A stretch of 61,577 nt of DNA from BOG-1112 sp964635325 (GTDB lineage: Bacteria > Bdellovibrionota_B > Oligoflexia > Oligoflexales > Bog-1112): contig CAZWOL010000008.1 of assembly GCA_964635325.1 (NCBI GenBank), forward strand, positions 1 to 61,577, in the 5' to 3' direction. Under the pieces are notes generated by a model that did no database searches, had not been told where the DNA came from, and was given only the letters and a program-made list of their open reading frames with translations. Positions within the stretch are counted from its first letter, which is position 1, and each line of letters starts with the position of its first letter. A program made the translations under genes and the position numbers. This document shows positions 17,770 through 26,622 of this stretch, piece after piece.

Positions 17770-18540
17770 TTAGTTTCGGGTTTTAGGACTGAGTTCGACA
17801 AGATGAACTTTGTTATTCCGAAAATAGAGACGAGAGAAAGATCCCTGGTCGTAGATAAGTGCGTTAGGTTTGTCCCAACTGTCGAGGCACAAGAGTCTAG
17901 TTTTTGTATCAACTTGGACATCATACGGAACATGAAAGTGGCCCACTATCCCACATTGCACACCCTGCTGCTGAGCCCACCTTGCAATCCCACCTACAAT
18001 AGCCTTGTGATCGATTTTACGAGTGTAGCCCCGAGCTCGAGATTTGGCAGAAATAGCGAGAGCCAATCGATCAAGTAGCGCCTGCGGAAGCATGAGCGCC
18101 ATCCACTTTAGTAGGCGAGAACGCACAGCCCAATTGTAAAGACGGTAGTGCCATGGCGCTCGTAAAAGATCGCCATGCGTTAGAACAACAGATTCGCCGT
18201 TGGAAAGCTTCAGATGCAGATTCTGTCCTCGAAGAAAGTGTACACCTCGCCAGGGTAATTCCGAGAGACAGAATTCATGGTTGCCCTCGACAAAGTAGAC
18301 TTGAACTCCACATGAGGCAAGATGACTAAGGGCGGAACCAATCGCAGCATATTTTTTTTGAAAATAGGGGGAATATCCGACGCAAAAATCGAAGATATCT
18401 CCTAGCAGAACCAGATAGCGAACCTTGTCCACAGCCAAGCTAGAAAGGAACTTGAGGAGCAAGCTCCCTCGCTCGTCGTCTTCCGTCCGAAGATGTATAT
18501 CGGAAAGCACAACAAGCTCATATTGTATGTTGTAAAACAA
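17770..18540 (-). CDS. LpxH-like UDP-2,3-diacylglucosamine diphosphatase / metallophosphoesterase
   Basis: Calcineurin-like metallophosphoesterase, 256 residues, in the LpxH size range (about 240). The metal-site motifs appear in order: SDIHL, GDIFDF, EGNHEF, THGDLL and GHFHVP. LpxH removes UMP from UDP-2,3-diacylglucosamine to give lipid X for lipid A. Other LPS genes in the window agree with this, but other hydrolases of the superfamily share the motifs. The TTG at 18540 has AAGGA nine bases upstream and is preferred over the TTG at 18558. It is divergent from acpP. Confidence 0.78.
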   Translation of the reverse strand: MFYNIQYELVVLSDIHLRTEDDERGSLLLKFLSSLAVDKVRYLVLLGDIFDFCVGYSPYFQKKYAAIGSALSHLASCGVQVYFVEGNHEFCLSELPWRGVHFLRGQNLHLKLSNGESVVLTHGDLLRAPWHYRLYNWAVRSRLLKWMALMLPQALLDRLALAISAKSRARGYTRKIDHKAIVGGIARWAQQQGVQCGIVGHFHVPYDVQVDTKTRLLCLDSWDKPNALIYDQGSFSRLYFRNNKVHLVELSPKTRN

Positions 18541-18635
18541 AACAATTAATCCTTGCAAAGTTTTGTGGTATTTGATTTGCTAACTTAATTTCCAAGTCCA
18601 AAAACTAGTGCGGACTGCATCTTAGAGGTTATATC

Positions 18636-18878
18636 ATGGCAGACAGCGTTGAAGAGAAAATAAAATCCATCGTCGTCAATCAACTTGGTGTTGAAGAGAG
18701 CGCCGTAGTCCCCAAAGCCAAATTTATCGAAGACCTCGGAGCTGACTCCTTGGATATCGTTGAGCTGGTAATGGCCATGGAAGAAGCGTTTGGTATCGAC
18801 ATTCCAGACGAAGAGGCGGAGAACATTCGCACTGTTTCAGATGCGATTGGCTTCGTTAGGAAAATGGGCGAGAGCTAG
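18636..18878 (+). CDS. acpP: Acyl carrier protein
   Basis: Carries growing fatty acyl chains on a phosphopantetheine arm. The 80-residue acidic protein has the universal attachment site GADSLDIVELVMAMEE with Ser38. It is the first gene of a run acpP-rpiB-glyA-ribBA-ribH-nusB. It lies apart from the usual fab cluster (no fabF, fabD or fabG next to it). Confidence 0.97.
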   Translation: MADSVEEKIKSIVVNQLGVEESAVVPKAKFIEDLGADSLDIVELVMAMEEAFGIDIPDEEAENIRTVSDAIGFVRKMGES

Positions 18879-18884
18879 GCCAAC

Positions 18885-19379
18885 ATGGCAGAAACAACAC
18901 CGTTTTGTTTCAAAAAAATCGGCGTTGTCTGTGATCACGCAGGAAAAGATCTCAAGGATTTTATAGCAAAGTCCTTGGGATCTTTTGGTTTGAGCGTCAT
19001 TGATTATGGCTTTAGTGGAGATAGCACCACTAAAGTTGATTACCCTGATTTTGCACACAAATTAGCAAGCGCTGTTTCAAAACAGGAAGTAGAAGCAGGT
19101 ATTGCAGTCTGTGGCACAGGTATCGGGATGTCGATCGTCGCCAACAAACACCCAAATGTACGGGCTGCCTGCATTTGGGATGAGTACTCCTGTCAGATGA
19201 GTCGTGAGCACAACAACACCAATATACTCTGTCTGGGTGGACGCACACTCAATCCACAGCAGGCACTGAAGCTAGTCGAACTCTGGCTCCGAACTCCATT
19301 CGCTGGCGCTCAGCACGCTGTGCGCATCGAAAAAATAGACAAGCTCGAAAAAAAACTTTTCAATCCCCTGCACAGCTAA
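18885..19379 (+). CDS. rpiB: Ribose 5-phosphate isomerase B
   Basis: Interconverts ribose 5-phosphate and ribulose 5-phosphate in the pentose phosphate pathway. The 164-residue RpiB/LacAB product shows CDHAGKDLKDFIA near the N-terminus, DYPDFA, the active-site strand AVCGTGIGMSIVANK and CLGGRTL. It begins 6 bp after acpP. The next gene is glyA, a pairing seen in many bacteria. Confidence 0.95.
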   Translation: MAETTPFCFKKIGVVCDHAGKDLKDFIAKSLGSFGLSVIDYGFSGDSTTKVDYPDFAHKLASAVSKQEVEAGIAVCGTGIGMSIVANKHPNVRAACIWDEYSCQMSREHNNTNILCLGGRTLNPQQALKLVELWLRTPFAGAQHAVRIEKIDKLEKKLFNPLHS

Positions 19380-19437
19380 GCTATTTTCAACACGCTATCA
19401 AAGATCATTAACTTTGCGACTAGGAAGGTAGGCGCTT

Positions 19438-20694
19438 GTGAAACCATGGGACTTACTCAAAGCCTCTGACCCTGAAATATACACTATGATTCAAAGTGAG
19501 CTTAAGCGCCAAAATGAAGGCCTTGAGCTGATCGCATCGGAGAACTTCGCTCCGATGGACGTGATCTCTGCCATGGGGAGCCCCCTAACCAACAAGTATG
19601 CTGAGGGCCTTCCAGGAAAGCGCTACTATGGCGGATGTCAAGAAATTGACAAACTAGAAGCACTTGCAATCCAACGCGCTTGTACCCTCTTCGGTTCACG
19701 CTTTGCCAACGTACAACCACACTCTGGAGCGCAGGCAAACGCTGCTGCATATTTAGCTCTACTGCAACCTGGAGATCAGATCTTAGGTCTGGATCTTTCG
19801 CACGGGGGACATCTGACCCACGGTTCAGCGGTAAATTTTTCGGGCCTTCTCTATCGTTCTTCGTTCTACCAGGTCGAAGAAGGCAGCGAAACGATCAGCT
19901 ATGATAAAGTTCGCGCTACCGCTAAAGAATTGCGACCTAAAATGATCATAGCAGGAGCCAGCGCCTATCCACGTCTTCTGGATTTTGCTGAGTTCCGTAA
20001 AATTGCAGACGAAGTGAATGCGCTACTCCTTGTCGATATGGCGCATATTGCAGGGTTAGTTGCTGCTGGGGTTCACCCAAGCCCTATACCTCATGCCCAT
20101 GTGACAACGTCAACGACACACAAGACCCTTCGTGGCCCCAGAGGAGGTATGATTCTCTGGAACGATGAAAACCTCAGCGCAAAAATCAACAAAGGGGTAT
20201 TTCCGGGGACCCAAGGAGGCCCATTAGAGCACGTTATAGCAGCAAAAGCCGTCTGCTTTAAAAGAGCTGCTGAACCTGCTTTTGCTAGTTACCAGAAAAA
20301 AGTCGTTGAAAACGCGAAGTTCCTTGCGGAAGCTTTTGTGCAACATGGTTTTCGCCTGGTTTCTGGAGGCACCGACAACCATTTGATGCTCATCAACCTT
20401 TCCCAAACCGATGTCAGTGGCAAGGATTTTGAAGAAGCACTCGACAGGGTGGCCGTCACTGTGAACAAAAACACTGTCCCTCAGGAAAAACGCAGCCCCT
20501 TTGTCACAAGCGGTGTTCGCATTGGTACTCCAGCCATCACAACCCGCGGTATGGGTTCTAAGGAAATGAAAGAGATTGCTGCGATTTTTGCTGATGTCTT
20601 TAGAAATGTCCGCGACCCAGCTGCTTTGGATAAAATACGCCCCAAAGTTTTGAGCTTGGCGGCCTCGTTTCCACTTTATCCTGAATGGAACTAA
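19438..20694 (+). CDS. glyA: Serine hydroxymethyltransferase
   Basis: Pyridoxal-phosphate enzyme converting serine and tetrahydrofolate to glycine and methylene-tetrahydrofolate. Length (418) and motifs are standard: LIASENFAPMDVISAMGS, NKYAEGLPGKRYYGGCQ, HSGAQANAAAY and the PLP-binding TTTHK-type segment TSTTHKTLRGPRGG (Lys near residue 229). GTG start at 19438 with AGGAAGG about 11 bases upstream. No structural anomaly. Confidence 0.97.
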   Translation: MKPWDLLKASDPEIYTMIQSELKRQNEGLELIASENFAPMDVISAMGSPLTNKYAEGLPGKRYYGGCQEIDKLEALAIQRACTLFGSRFANVQPHSGAQANAAAYLALLQPGDQILGLDLSHGGHLTHGSAVNFSGLLYRSSFYQVEEGSETISYDKVRATAKELRPKMIIAGASAYPRLLDFAEFRKIADEVNALLLVDMAHIAGLVAAGVHPSPIPHAHVTTSTTHKTLRGPRGGMILWNDENLSAKINKGVFPGTQGGPLEHVIAAKAVCFKRAAEPAFASYQKKVVENAKFLAEAFVQHGFRLVSGGTDNHLMLINLSQTDVSGKDFEEALDRVAVTVNKNTVPQEKRSPFVTSGVRIGTPAITTRGMGSKEMKEIAAIFADVFRNVRDPAALDKIRPKVLSLAASFPLYPEWN

Positions 20695-20819
20695 GCTGCT
20701 CTTGAACCTAGCAAGCTTTGCTACATTCCGGCCTGCCATTCGAACACTGCTTGTTTTTAGACCGCCTGCGAAGTAAGAGTGTCTCTGGAAAAACCCTTCG
20801 CTTCGATTAGGTGCTAAGC

Positions 20820-21965
20820 ATGATGACCACGCATAACTCAGACTCTCTTGATGCTCAAACATTTGAAAATGTGGAACGAGCTCTGACGGCATTTCGTGAT
20901 GGCAGAATGGTCATCATGACGGATGACAAGGACCGCGAAAATGAAGGTGACCTGGTCTTCCCAGCAGAAGATGTGAGTGCAGAGAAAATCAACTTTATGG
21001 CTCGCGAGGCCAGGGGTTTGATCTGCTTGTCTCTATCCTCTGCTCTAGTTGATAGACTCGAACTCCCTCTAATGGCCGAACGCAGTCAGGGAAGCTTTGC
21101 AACCCTGGGAACGGCGTTCACTGTGAGCATAGAAGCTCGACAAGGTGTGACCACTGGCATCTCTGCTGCGGATCGCGCTCACACCGTGAAAGTTGCGATC
21201 AGTGATACGAGCTCACCTAGGGACATAGTTGTACCGGGGCATATATTCCCTCTTCGTGCCCAACCAGGAGGGGTACTAAAACGCACCGGACACACCGAAG
21301 GTTCGGTTGATCTTGCTCGTCTAGCTGGAAAGAAACACGCTGCTGTTATCTGTGAAATCATGAAAGATGATGGGTCGATGGCCCGACTTCCCGACCTGGA
21401 ATCCTTTGCAGAAAAGCATGATATTCCTCTCTTGAGTATAGCTGAGTTGATTCAATACCGATTGGCTCGTGAAACTCTGGTCACGGAAATCAAGCGTACA
21501 ACCCTAAATGCAGAGATGGGAATTGAGGGAGTTTGGTTTCGTAGTGACATCGATCAGTCGATTCACTTTGCCATGATTCGGGGAACAAACTTTACGGATC
21601 ATTGCATCGATGTACGTGTACACAAGCAGAGTCCACTTTCGGATCTCTTTGGTTCCCAACTTTTTACACAGGCAAATCTTGAACTCTCCCGATGGAAGAT
21701 CGATTATGGCCTCGAACTCCTGCAGTCTCAGTCCAAAGCTATCTTTCTATATCTAGGGAATTCCGAATCGAATGCCATGTTGCATGATTTGAGTCCACAG
21801 ACATCGGACCCACTCATCTATGGAATTGGGGCACAAATTCTCAAACAACTCGGTGTGCATCGCATGAAATTGCATCTGACCTCAGAGCGCAATCTAGCTG
21901 CACTGCGTGGTTTTGGTCTAGAGATCGTTGACACACAACTTATGTCTACAGAAGGAGTTATGTAA
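20820..21965 (+). CDS. ribB: 3,4-dihydroxy-2-butanone 4-phosphate synthase with inactive GTP cyclohydrolase II-like domain
   Basis: 381 residues. The N-terminal RibB domain (about 1-210) is intact: DDKDRENEGDLVFPAE, TTGISAADRA, HIFPLRAQPGG and RTGHTEGSVDLA; it makes the four-carbon riboflavin precursor from ribulose 5-phosphate. The C-terminal part is RibA-like in layout (ending YGIGAQILKQLGVHRMKL) but the zinc-binding CDCG-type cysteines are missing: VRVHKQSPLSDLFGSQLF stands where they should be. GTP cyclohydrolase activity is therefore unlikely and must come from another gene. The ATG at 20820 has AGGTG six bases upstream. Stop overlaps the ribH start (TAATG). Confidence 0.93.
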   Translation: MMTTHNSDSLDAQTFENVERALTAFRDGRMVIMTDDKDRENEGDLVFPAEDVSAEKINFMAREARGLICLSLSSALVDRLELPLMAERSQGSFATLGTAFTVSIEARQGVTTGISAADRAHTVKVAISDTSSPRDIVVPGHIFPLRAQPGGVLKRTGHTEGSVDLARLAGKKHAAVICEIMKDDGSMARLPDLESFAEKHDIPLLSIAELIQYRLARETLVTEIKRTTLNAEMGIEGVWFRSDIDQSIHFAMIRGTNFTDHCIDVRVHKQSPLSDLFGSQLFTQANLELSRWKIDYGLELLQSQSKAIFLYLGNSESNAMLHDLSPQTSDPLIYGIGAQILKQLGVHRMKLHLTSERNLAALRGFGLEIVDTQLMSTEGVM

Positions 21966-22447
21966 TGGAACGTTTTCTAATCCTCACTAGCCAATTTAAC
22001 GAAGAGATTACTTCCAATCTAACGCAAGGCGCCAAAGCAACCTTACTTGCAAGTGGCGTCGCAAGTACTGCAATTACAGAATTATCGGTACCGGGAGCAT
22101 TTGAACTTCCAGTAGCTGCTGCCCAAGCTGCTGCAAGTGGACATTGGGACGCTATTCTTTGTCTTGGGTCTTTGATTCAAGGTGAAACAGACCACTATCA
22201 CTATATTGCAGATGCAGTTGCGAATGGATTGGTCAGCGTCGGGATACAATATAAGTTGCCAGTTATCTTTGGCGTGCTAACGACCCAAACTCGAGAGCAA
22301 GCGCTTGCACGCTCATCGATGGAGGCGGATGCACCAAGGATGACACTTGGCAGCAAGGTGCCTGTTACAAATAAAGGTCGAGATGCAGCTATGGCGGCAC
22401 TCACCTTACTAAAAACTTTTAGGGAGCTTAAACCTCTTGCAAATTAA
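21965..22447 (+). CDS. ribH: 6,7-dimethyl-8-ribityllumazine synthase
   Basis: Condenses the RibB product with the ribitylaminouracil to form lumazine, the penultimate riboflavin intermediate. The 160-residue protein has VPGAFELPVAA, GSLIQGETDHYHYI and VIFGVLTTQT, all RibH signatures, including the catalytic His in ETDHYHY. Translationally coupled to ribB (shared base in TAATG) and overlapping nusB by 11 bp. ribD and ribE are not in the window. Confidence 0.96.
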   Translation: MERFLILTSQFNEEITSNLTQGAKATLLASGVASTAITELSVPGAFELPVAAAQAAASGHWDAILCLGSLIQGETDHYHYIADAVANGLVSVGIQYKLPVIFGVLTTQTREQALARSSMEADAPRMTLGSKVPVTNKGRDAAMAALTLLKTFRELKPLAN

Positions 22448-22853
22448 ACAGTCTCAAGCTCGTGATCTCGGGCTAAAATTTCTATACCAATGTGAAATCG
22501 ATAAAGTTTTTTTCTTTTCAGAAACAAAATTTAAGAATTTCGCAAATCATCAACAAGTTCGTAAAGAAATTGAGCCCTTTCTGACAACTTTGGTCAAGGG
22601 TGTGCTCGACCATTTGGATGACTTGGATCATGCGATCACTAGCAGCTCCGCAAATTGGACGCTAGAAAGAATAGCCATGATCGATAAAATCATCTTAAGA
22701 TTAGCTATATTCGAACTTCAAAACACCGAGACTCCGACCAAAGTGGTCTTGAATGAAGCGATCGAACTCGCGAAAAACTACAGCACGGAGCATTCCAGCA
22801 AATTCATTAACGGGATACTGGACCCACTTGCTAGAAAGATCCGTGACAAGTAA
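22437..22853 (+). CDS. nusB: Transcription antitermination factor NusB
   Basis: RNA-binding helical protein acting with NusE (S10) in rRNA antitermination. 138 residues, family-typical. The pattern QARDLGLKFLYQCEID at the start and RIAMIDKIILRLAIFE, PTKVVLNEAIELAKNYS, SSKFINGILD at the end are diagnostic. A TTG start at 22437 overlaps ribH, with AGGGAG ten bases upstream; the ribH-nusB order is conserved widely. Confidence 0.95.
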   Translation: MQIKQSQARDLGLKFLYQCEIDKVFFFSETKFKNFANHQQVRKEIEPFLTTLVKGVLDHLDDLDHAITSSSANWTLERIAMIDKIILRLAIFELQNTETPTKVVLNEAIELAKNYSTEHSSKFINGILDPLARKIRDK

Positions 22854-22868
22854 CCTTGAGGGATGACT

Positions 22869-23450
22869 ATGCCCGAAGTTTTAGCCTCCTCCAATGAGCC
22901 GCAAGCTGAAGTGATCAAAGACCCTTCGGTACAGACAGAAATCTTTCTGATCGGTTCTGAAAGTGAAGCCCGAAGCTGTCCCTTCTGGGTTGGGCTCTAT
23001 AGGACAGGCACCATGCGACCTCAGCAATTGATGGAATTGCGCAAGACCGGTGACATACTGACTGCAGCAGCCAACGAGGGTGTAGCCTGTTCCGATCCTC
23101 TTGTCCTTTCCGAAACAAAGGAGAACGGTCAGGCTTCTCTGGTTTTTTTGGCACCTATTGAAAATGAAAAGCTGGTCGATAGTCATCTGTGGGTTGATAA
23201 ACTTTGCGATGCTATTTGTGCATGGTCACCCCAAACCCCTGGTTTTTATTTTGCACCGGAACTTCTAGGCACTGAGATCGCATCTAAGCTTTTGATCAAG
23301 ATTTTGAAAAATCTGATTCTCAAAAATCAATTTCCTACTTTCTATCTGTACATTGGCTCACATGGTCTGCATAACACTCTAAATGCTGCACTTAAGCTGC
23401 GTTCCCGAATGATTGAAGAATCCACTAGAGATGTGGTTGTCTTCCACTAG
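22869..23450 (+). CDS. Conserved-looking cytoplasmic protein, function unknown
   Basis: 193 residues, not recognised. It sits between nusB and dapF with short gaps, so it is probably in the same transcript. The ATG at 22869 is preferred over 22863 because GAGGG is six bases from it. The protein is soluble, with a possible alpha/beta organisation (TEIFLIG, FWVGLYRTG, ASLVFLAPIE, GFYFAP, FYLYIG strands). RPQQLMEL and KLRSRMIEEST are charged helices. No signal peptide, membrane segment or catalytic motif is evident. Confidence 0.75.
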   Translation: MPEVLASSNEPQAEVIKDPSVQTEIFLIGSESEARSCPFWVGLYRTGTMRPQQLMELRKTGDILTAAANEGVACSDPLVLSETKENGQASLVFLAPIENEKLVDSHLWVDKLCDAICAWSPQTPGFYFAPELLGTEIASKLLIKILKNLILKNQFPTFYLYIGSHGLHNTLNAALKLRSRMIEESTRDVVVFH

Positions 23451-23465
23451 TCTTGAAAGTTTGAC

Positions 23466-24389
23466 ATGTTGATCAATTTTGAGAAATGGCATGGCACACA
23501 AAATGATTTTATTTTGTGTTGGGTCAGTCAAAGCCAATATTCCAATATAGTTCCTACCCTACAGCGCAAAGCTAAAGAGTTTTGCGAACGTTCGACAGGA
23601 ATAGGTGCTGATGGATTAATTGTTATCGTACATTCGGCACAAAGCACCAGCAAACAATTGCTTATTATCAATTCGGACGGGAGTATAGCCAGGACCTGTG
23701 GCAATGGCATTCGGTGTGCAGCTCTTTCTGTGTACCAACACTCCTTGTTAGAGAGCAAAACCCCCATTGAATCTGTGGAGCTACAACTCGAAGAACAGAT
23801 CTACAACTGCCAGTTTGTACCACAAAAATCGGGTGTGCTTCCGCTCGTACAAGTAAACATGGGAATTCCTACACTCGATAAGGCTAATTCTTGGCATGAG
23901 GCCGCTTCCAATTTTGTACGCTTAACGCTACAACAGCACAAGCTCACTGACTGGATGAATGACTTTCACACCTGTGCCTTAGCCAACCAACATCTTGTAT
24001 TCCTCCTCGAAGAAGAAGCGGACATTGCAACGATGCGTACTCTAGGACGAGCCTTGCAAAGCTCTCCACATTGGGATGGTATCAATGTGAATTTTGTGAG
24101 CCCATTAGTTCAGGGTCCCCCGATCCCCACAGGCATGAGAGGTCGAGATCTTAACGAATCCTACAAGGTTTTTATTTGGGAGCGAGGTGCTGGTGAAACG
24201 CAAGCGTGTGGGAGCGGAGCGTGCGCCGTTGCAACATCATTGCTCAGTAGTGGACTTTTTGAGCGCACAGCATGGGTACCTACTTTATTTCCTGGAGGTT
24301 GGCTTTTCGTCCGACAGGATGAAGAAGGTGAAGAGCTCACTCTTTGTGGACCCGCAATTTTCGTATATTCCGGTAGCATTGAAATCTAG
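23466..24389 (+). CDS. dapF: Diaminopimelate epimerase
   Basis: Cofactor-independent epimerase turning LL- into meso-diaminopimelate for lysine and peptidoglycan. 307 residues, slightly longer than the usual 275-280. Both catalytic cysteines are in place: ARTCGNGIRCAA (Cys78) and TQACGSGACAVA (Cys248). FEKWHGTQNDFIL and STGIGADGLIV are the usual N-terminal signatures. It ends a run of biosynthetic genes; the next 268 bp are non-coding before fliK. Confidence 0.95.
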   Translation: MLINFEKWHGTQNDFILCWVSQSQYSNIVPTLQRKAKEFCERSTGIGADGLIVIVHSAQSTSKQLLIINSDGSIARTCGNGIRCAALSVYQHSLLESKTPIESVELQLEEQIYNCQFVPQKSGVLPLVQVNMGIPTLDKANSWHEAASNFVRLTLQQHKLTDWMNDFHTCALANQHLVFLLEEEADIATMRTLGRALQSSPHWDGINVNFVSPLVQGPPIPTGMRGRDLNESYKVFIWERGAGETQACGSGACAVATSLLSSGLFERTAWVPTLFPGGWLFVRQDEEGEELTLCGPAIFVYSGSIEI

Positions 24390-24602
24390 TGCTTCAATAA
24401 CGACGTGCTGTCACCTCGAGCCCAACGACTACACTCAGGGCAGGCTCCGTCGAGAGGTCACCTGCTTAGTCATTTTCGATGAAGTTACTTGCGCAAGCCT
24501 CATGATGAAATATTGCAGGGCAATTTAAGTCTCAGTCGGCAAAAGTTCCCCGTCTTCGATTTTATGACATAGTCTAAACTACTGAAATTACTTGAACCAC
24601 AA

Positions 24603-24620
24603 TTGGCATAGACCTTGCTT
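24603..24620 (+). promoter_or_regulatory. Sigma54 (-24/-12) promoter of fliK-flgD
   Basis: TTGGCATAGACCTTGCTT matches the sigma54 consensus YTGGCAYR-N4-TTGCW with the required 10 bases between the GG (24605-24606) and GC (24617-24618). Predicted start is near 24630, 28 bases before the fliK ATG. Flagellar hook genes are often sigma54-dependent, which agrees. Confidence 0.8.
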
Positions 24621-24657
24621 TTTAGAGCGTGAGACTTTCCTCTTTTTTTGGATACGA

Positions 24658-26610
24658 ATGTTTACAGGATCCAACATCTTTGGTTCAGGAGCACAGGAGA
24701 CAAAATCTCCTTCAATACTCCCTTTTGATGGGCAGTCTCAACAGAACCAACAGCCCCTTGCCAAAGGTTCAAACACAACACCTTTTACTCTCAACTATGA
24801 AGAACCTGCAAGTGCTCAATCTTCCATCCCTCAAGGTACTCCTTCCGATGACAAACTTGTTGCGACCCCAGTTTTAAGTAAAGATGGTTCACTACAAAAT
24901 CTAAGTTCATTTTTAAAAAACAATACGTTAGACCAATCTGCGATTCTAAGCTTTTTACGTCAAGAATCAATGACAGCTCCTGACAACGATGTGCAAGCAA
25001 TTAGTCAGAATGCCTTTATTCAAAAAGCCGTGCATTCTGATCTCAATTCGTTCATGAACACCGCAATGACTCTCAAACAATTGGCTTCAATGTTTGACAT
25101 TCCTGAAGATGCGATTCAACTTAGTCAGATCAACATTGATATCAATGCCAAATCAACTCCTTTCGCATTTCTTAAGTCGTTAGGTATAGACCCACATCTG
25201 ACGATGGCTAAGATCTTTCAACTTAAAAACCTAGTCAGCGCTCGCCTTGCTGATGAGCATTCCGAAAATCAAAAAACCGACCTTCAAAGTACCCAAGAAC
25301 AAACCAGAGCAAAAGAAAAAAAGAAAGAGATACCACCACAACAACATTTGCTAAATCCACTTGGAATTCCACCTCAAGTTGCACACCAGAATTTCGAAAA
25401 ACATGAAAAATCCGCTACCCATGAGACTTTCGACAAAGATCCCATCAGAGAAATAAGCAATAGATCAAAAGCAAACCCGACAGCATCTACACAACCAAAA
25501 GTTGAATTTGCCCAAATAGATCCTAGAAGCGCTATCGATAACCTTGGACAGATTCCGAATACTCAAAATCTTACAAAAACAATCACAGACAACCCCGTTG
25601 TACCATCCAAAAATCTTGGAACAACAACTCCCGCAAACAGCAAGATGGACAGTGATTATCTGCAACAAAAAGAGTCTATTGCAAGCTTGCTCAGGAGTCC
25701 AACGGATGACAAGTTAGCAAATGCACTAAAAACAGCAGAACTTGGAAACTCGAATCGCATTGACGCTTTCTGGAACCTTGATAAAGAATCTGTCCCTGCA
25801 AACACACTCAACGGACTTCAGCTGCCTTCTGAAAAAGCTTCTTTGATAACAAAGAATTTGGAAAACTCTGTTATAACGAACGACACAGAAACTTTGGATC
25901 TAAGCGATTCAAACATCAGCGATCTCCAAGAAATCAAAGATCCAACACAAAACACAAACACCTTTGCAGCACAAACAGCTTCTCATGGTGACAAGGACTT
26001 CGAAGAAAAACAAGAATCTCGAGATGATGAACGACAAAACATTCCAGTTAACCAATTGCATAAGAGCACCTCTTTAAAAGAATTTGGATTGGTAGAAAAT
26101 TTCGCAAAAAACATTCCTTCCGATCCAAGCTCAAGACAGACTCATGAATTGAGTCAACGTATTATCGAAAAAACTCAGGACCTATCTAAGCAAGGTGGAG
26201 GCTCGCTTGTGGTCGACCTACCGCACGATGGACCAGAAAAAGTATCGCTTGCAATCAACGTAGATGGTTCGAATGCACATCTTAAGATTTTGACGAGCTC
26301 ACCTGAAATGAAAAACCTTCTAAGCCAAGACATGGACCACCTCCGCCAGACACTCTCTACAATGAACATTTCTTTGGATCGATACGAAGTAAATGCTGTA
26401 CCACGTGAGCAGTTGACTCAGTTTTTTGATCGAAATCCTAATGGGCAGCAGCAACATCATCATCAATTCTTTGACCAAACACCTTCTCAATCTCATGGAC
26501 ATCAACGAATTGATGTTGCACCCACACGTGTAGCAACAAGCATATCGCGACTACCATACAACATATCTCGCTATGTTCCATCGTACTCACGTTTTCAGAC
26601 TGCCATATAA
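24658..26610 (+). CDS. fliK: Flagellar hook-length control protein FliK-like
   Basis: 650-residue polar, low-complexity protein rich in Asn, Gln, Ser, Thr and Lys with no membrane segment, as expected for a FliK molecular ruler. The C-terminal Flg_hook domain is recognisable: GGGSLVVDLPHDGPEKVSLA, then LKILTSSPEMKNLLSQDMDH and LRQTLSTMNISLDRYEVNAV near residues 510-595. A His/Gln-rich tail follows. The open frame extends to 24592, but this lies upstream of the sigma54 promoter, so the ATG at 24658 is chosen. flgD follows at 12 bp, a standard pairing. Confidence 0.87.
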   Translation: MFTGSNIFGSGAQETKSPSILPFDGQSQQNQQPLAKGSNTTPFTLNYEEPASAQSSIPQGTPSDDKLVATPVLSKDGSLQNLSSFLKNNTLDQSAILSFLRQESMTAPDNDVQAISQNAFIQKAVHSDLNSFMNTAMTLKQLASMFDIPEDAIQLSQINIDINAKSTPFAFLKSLGIDPHLTMAKIFQLKNLVSARLADEHSENQKTDLQSTQEQTRAKEKKKEIPPQQHLLNPLGIPPQVAHQNFEKHEKSATHETFDKDPIREISNRSKANPTASTQPKVEFAQIDPRSAIDNLGQIPNTQNLTKTITDNPVVPSKNLGTTTPANSKMDSDYLQQKESIASLLRSPTDDKLANALKTAELGNSNRIDAFWNLDKESVPANTLNGLQLPSEKASLITKNLENSVITNDTETLDLSDSNISDLQEIKDPTQNTNTFAAQTASHGDKDFEEKQESRDDERQNIPVNQLHKSTSLKEFGLVENFAKNIPSDPSSRQTHELSQRIIEKTQDLSKQGGGSLVVDLPHDGPEKVSLAINVDGSNAHLKILTSSPEMKNLLSQDMDHLRQTLSTMNISLDRYEVNAVPREQLTQFFDRNPNGQQQHHHQFFDQTPSQSHGHQRIDVAPTRVATSISRLPYNISRYVPSYSRFQTAI

Positions 26611-26622
26611 GGATGATCGCAT

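Noticed and set aside
20695..20819. Possible FMN riboswitch before ribB
   Set aside because: The 125-base gap shows none of the conserved RFN stems, only a short TAGCAA/TTGCTA hairpin without a T run.
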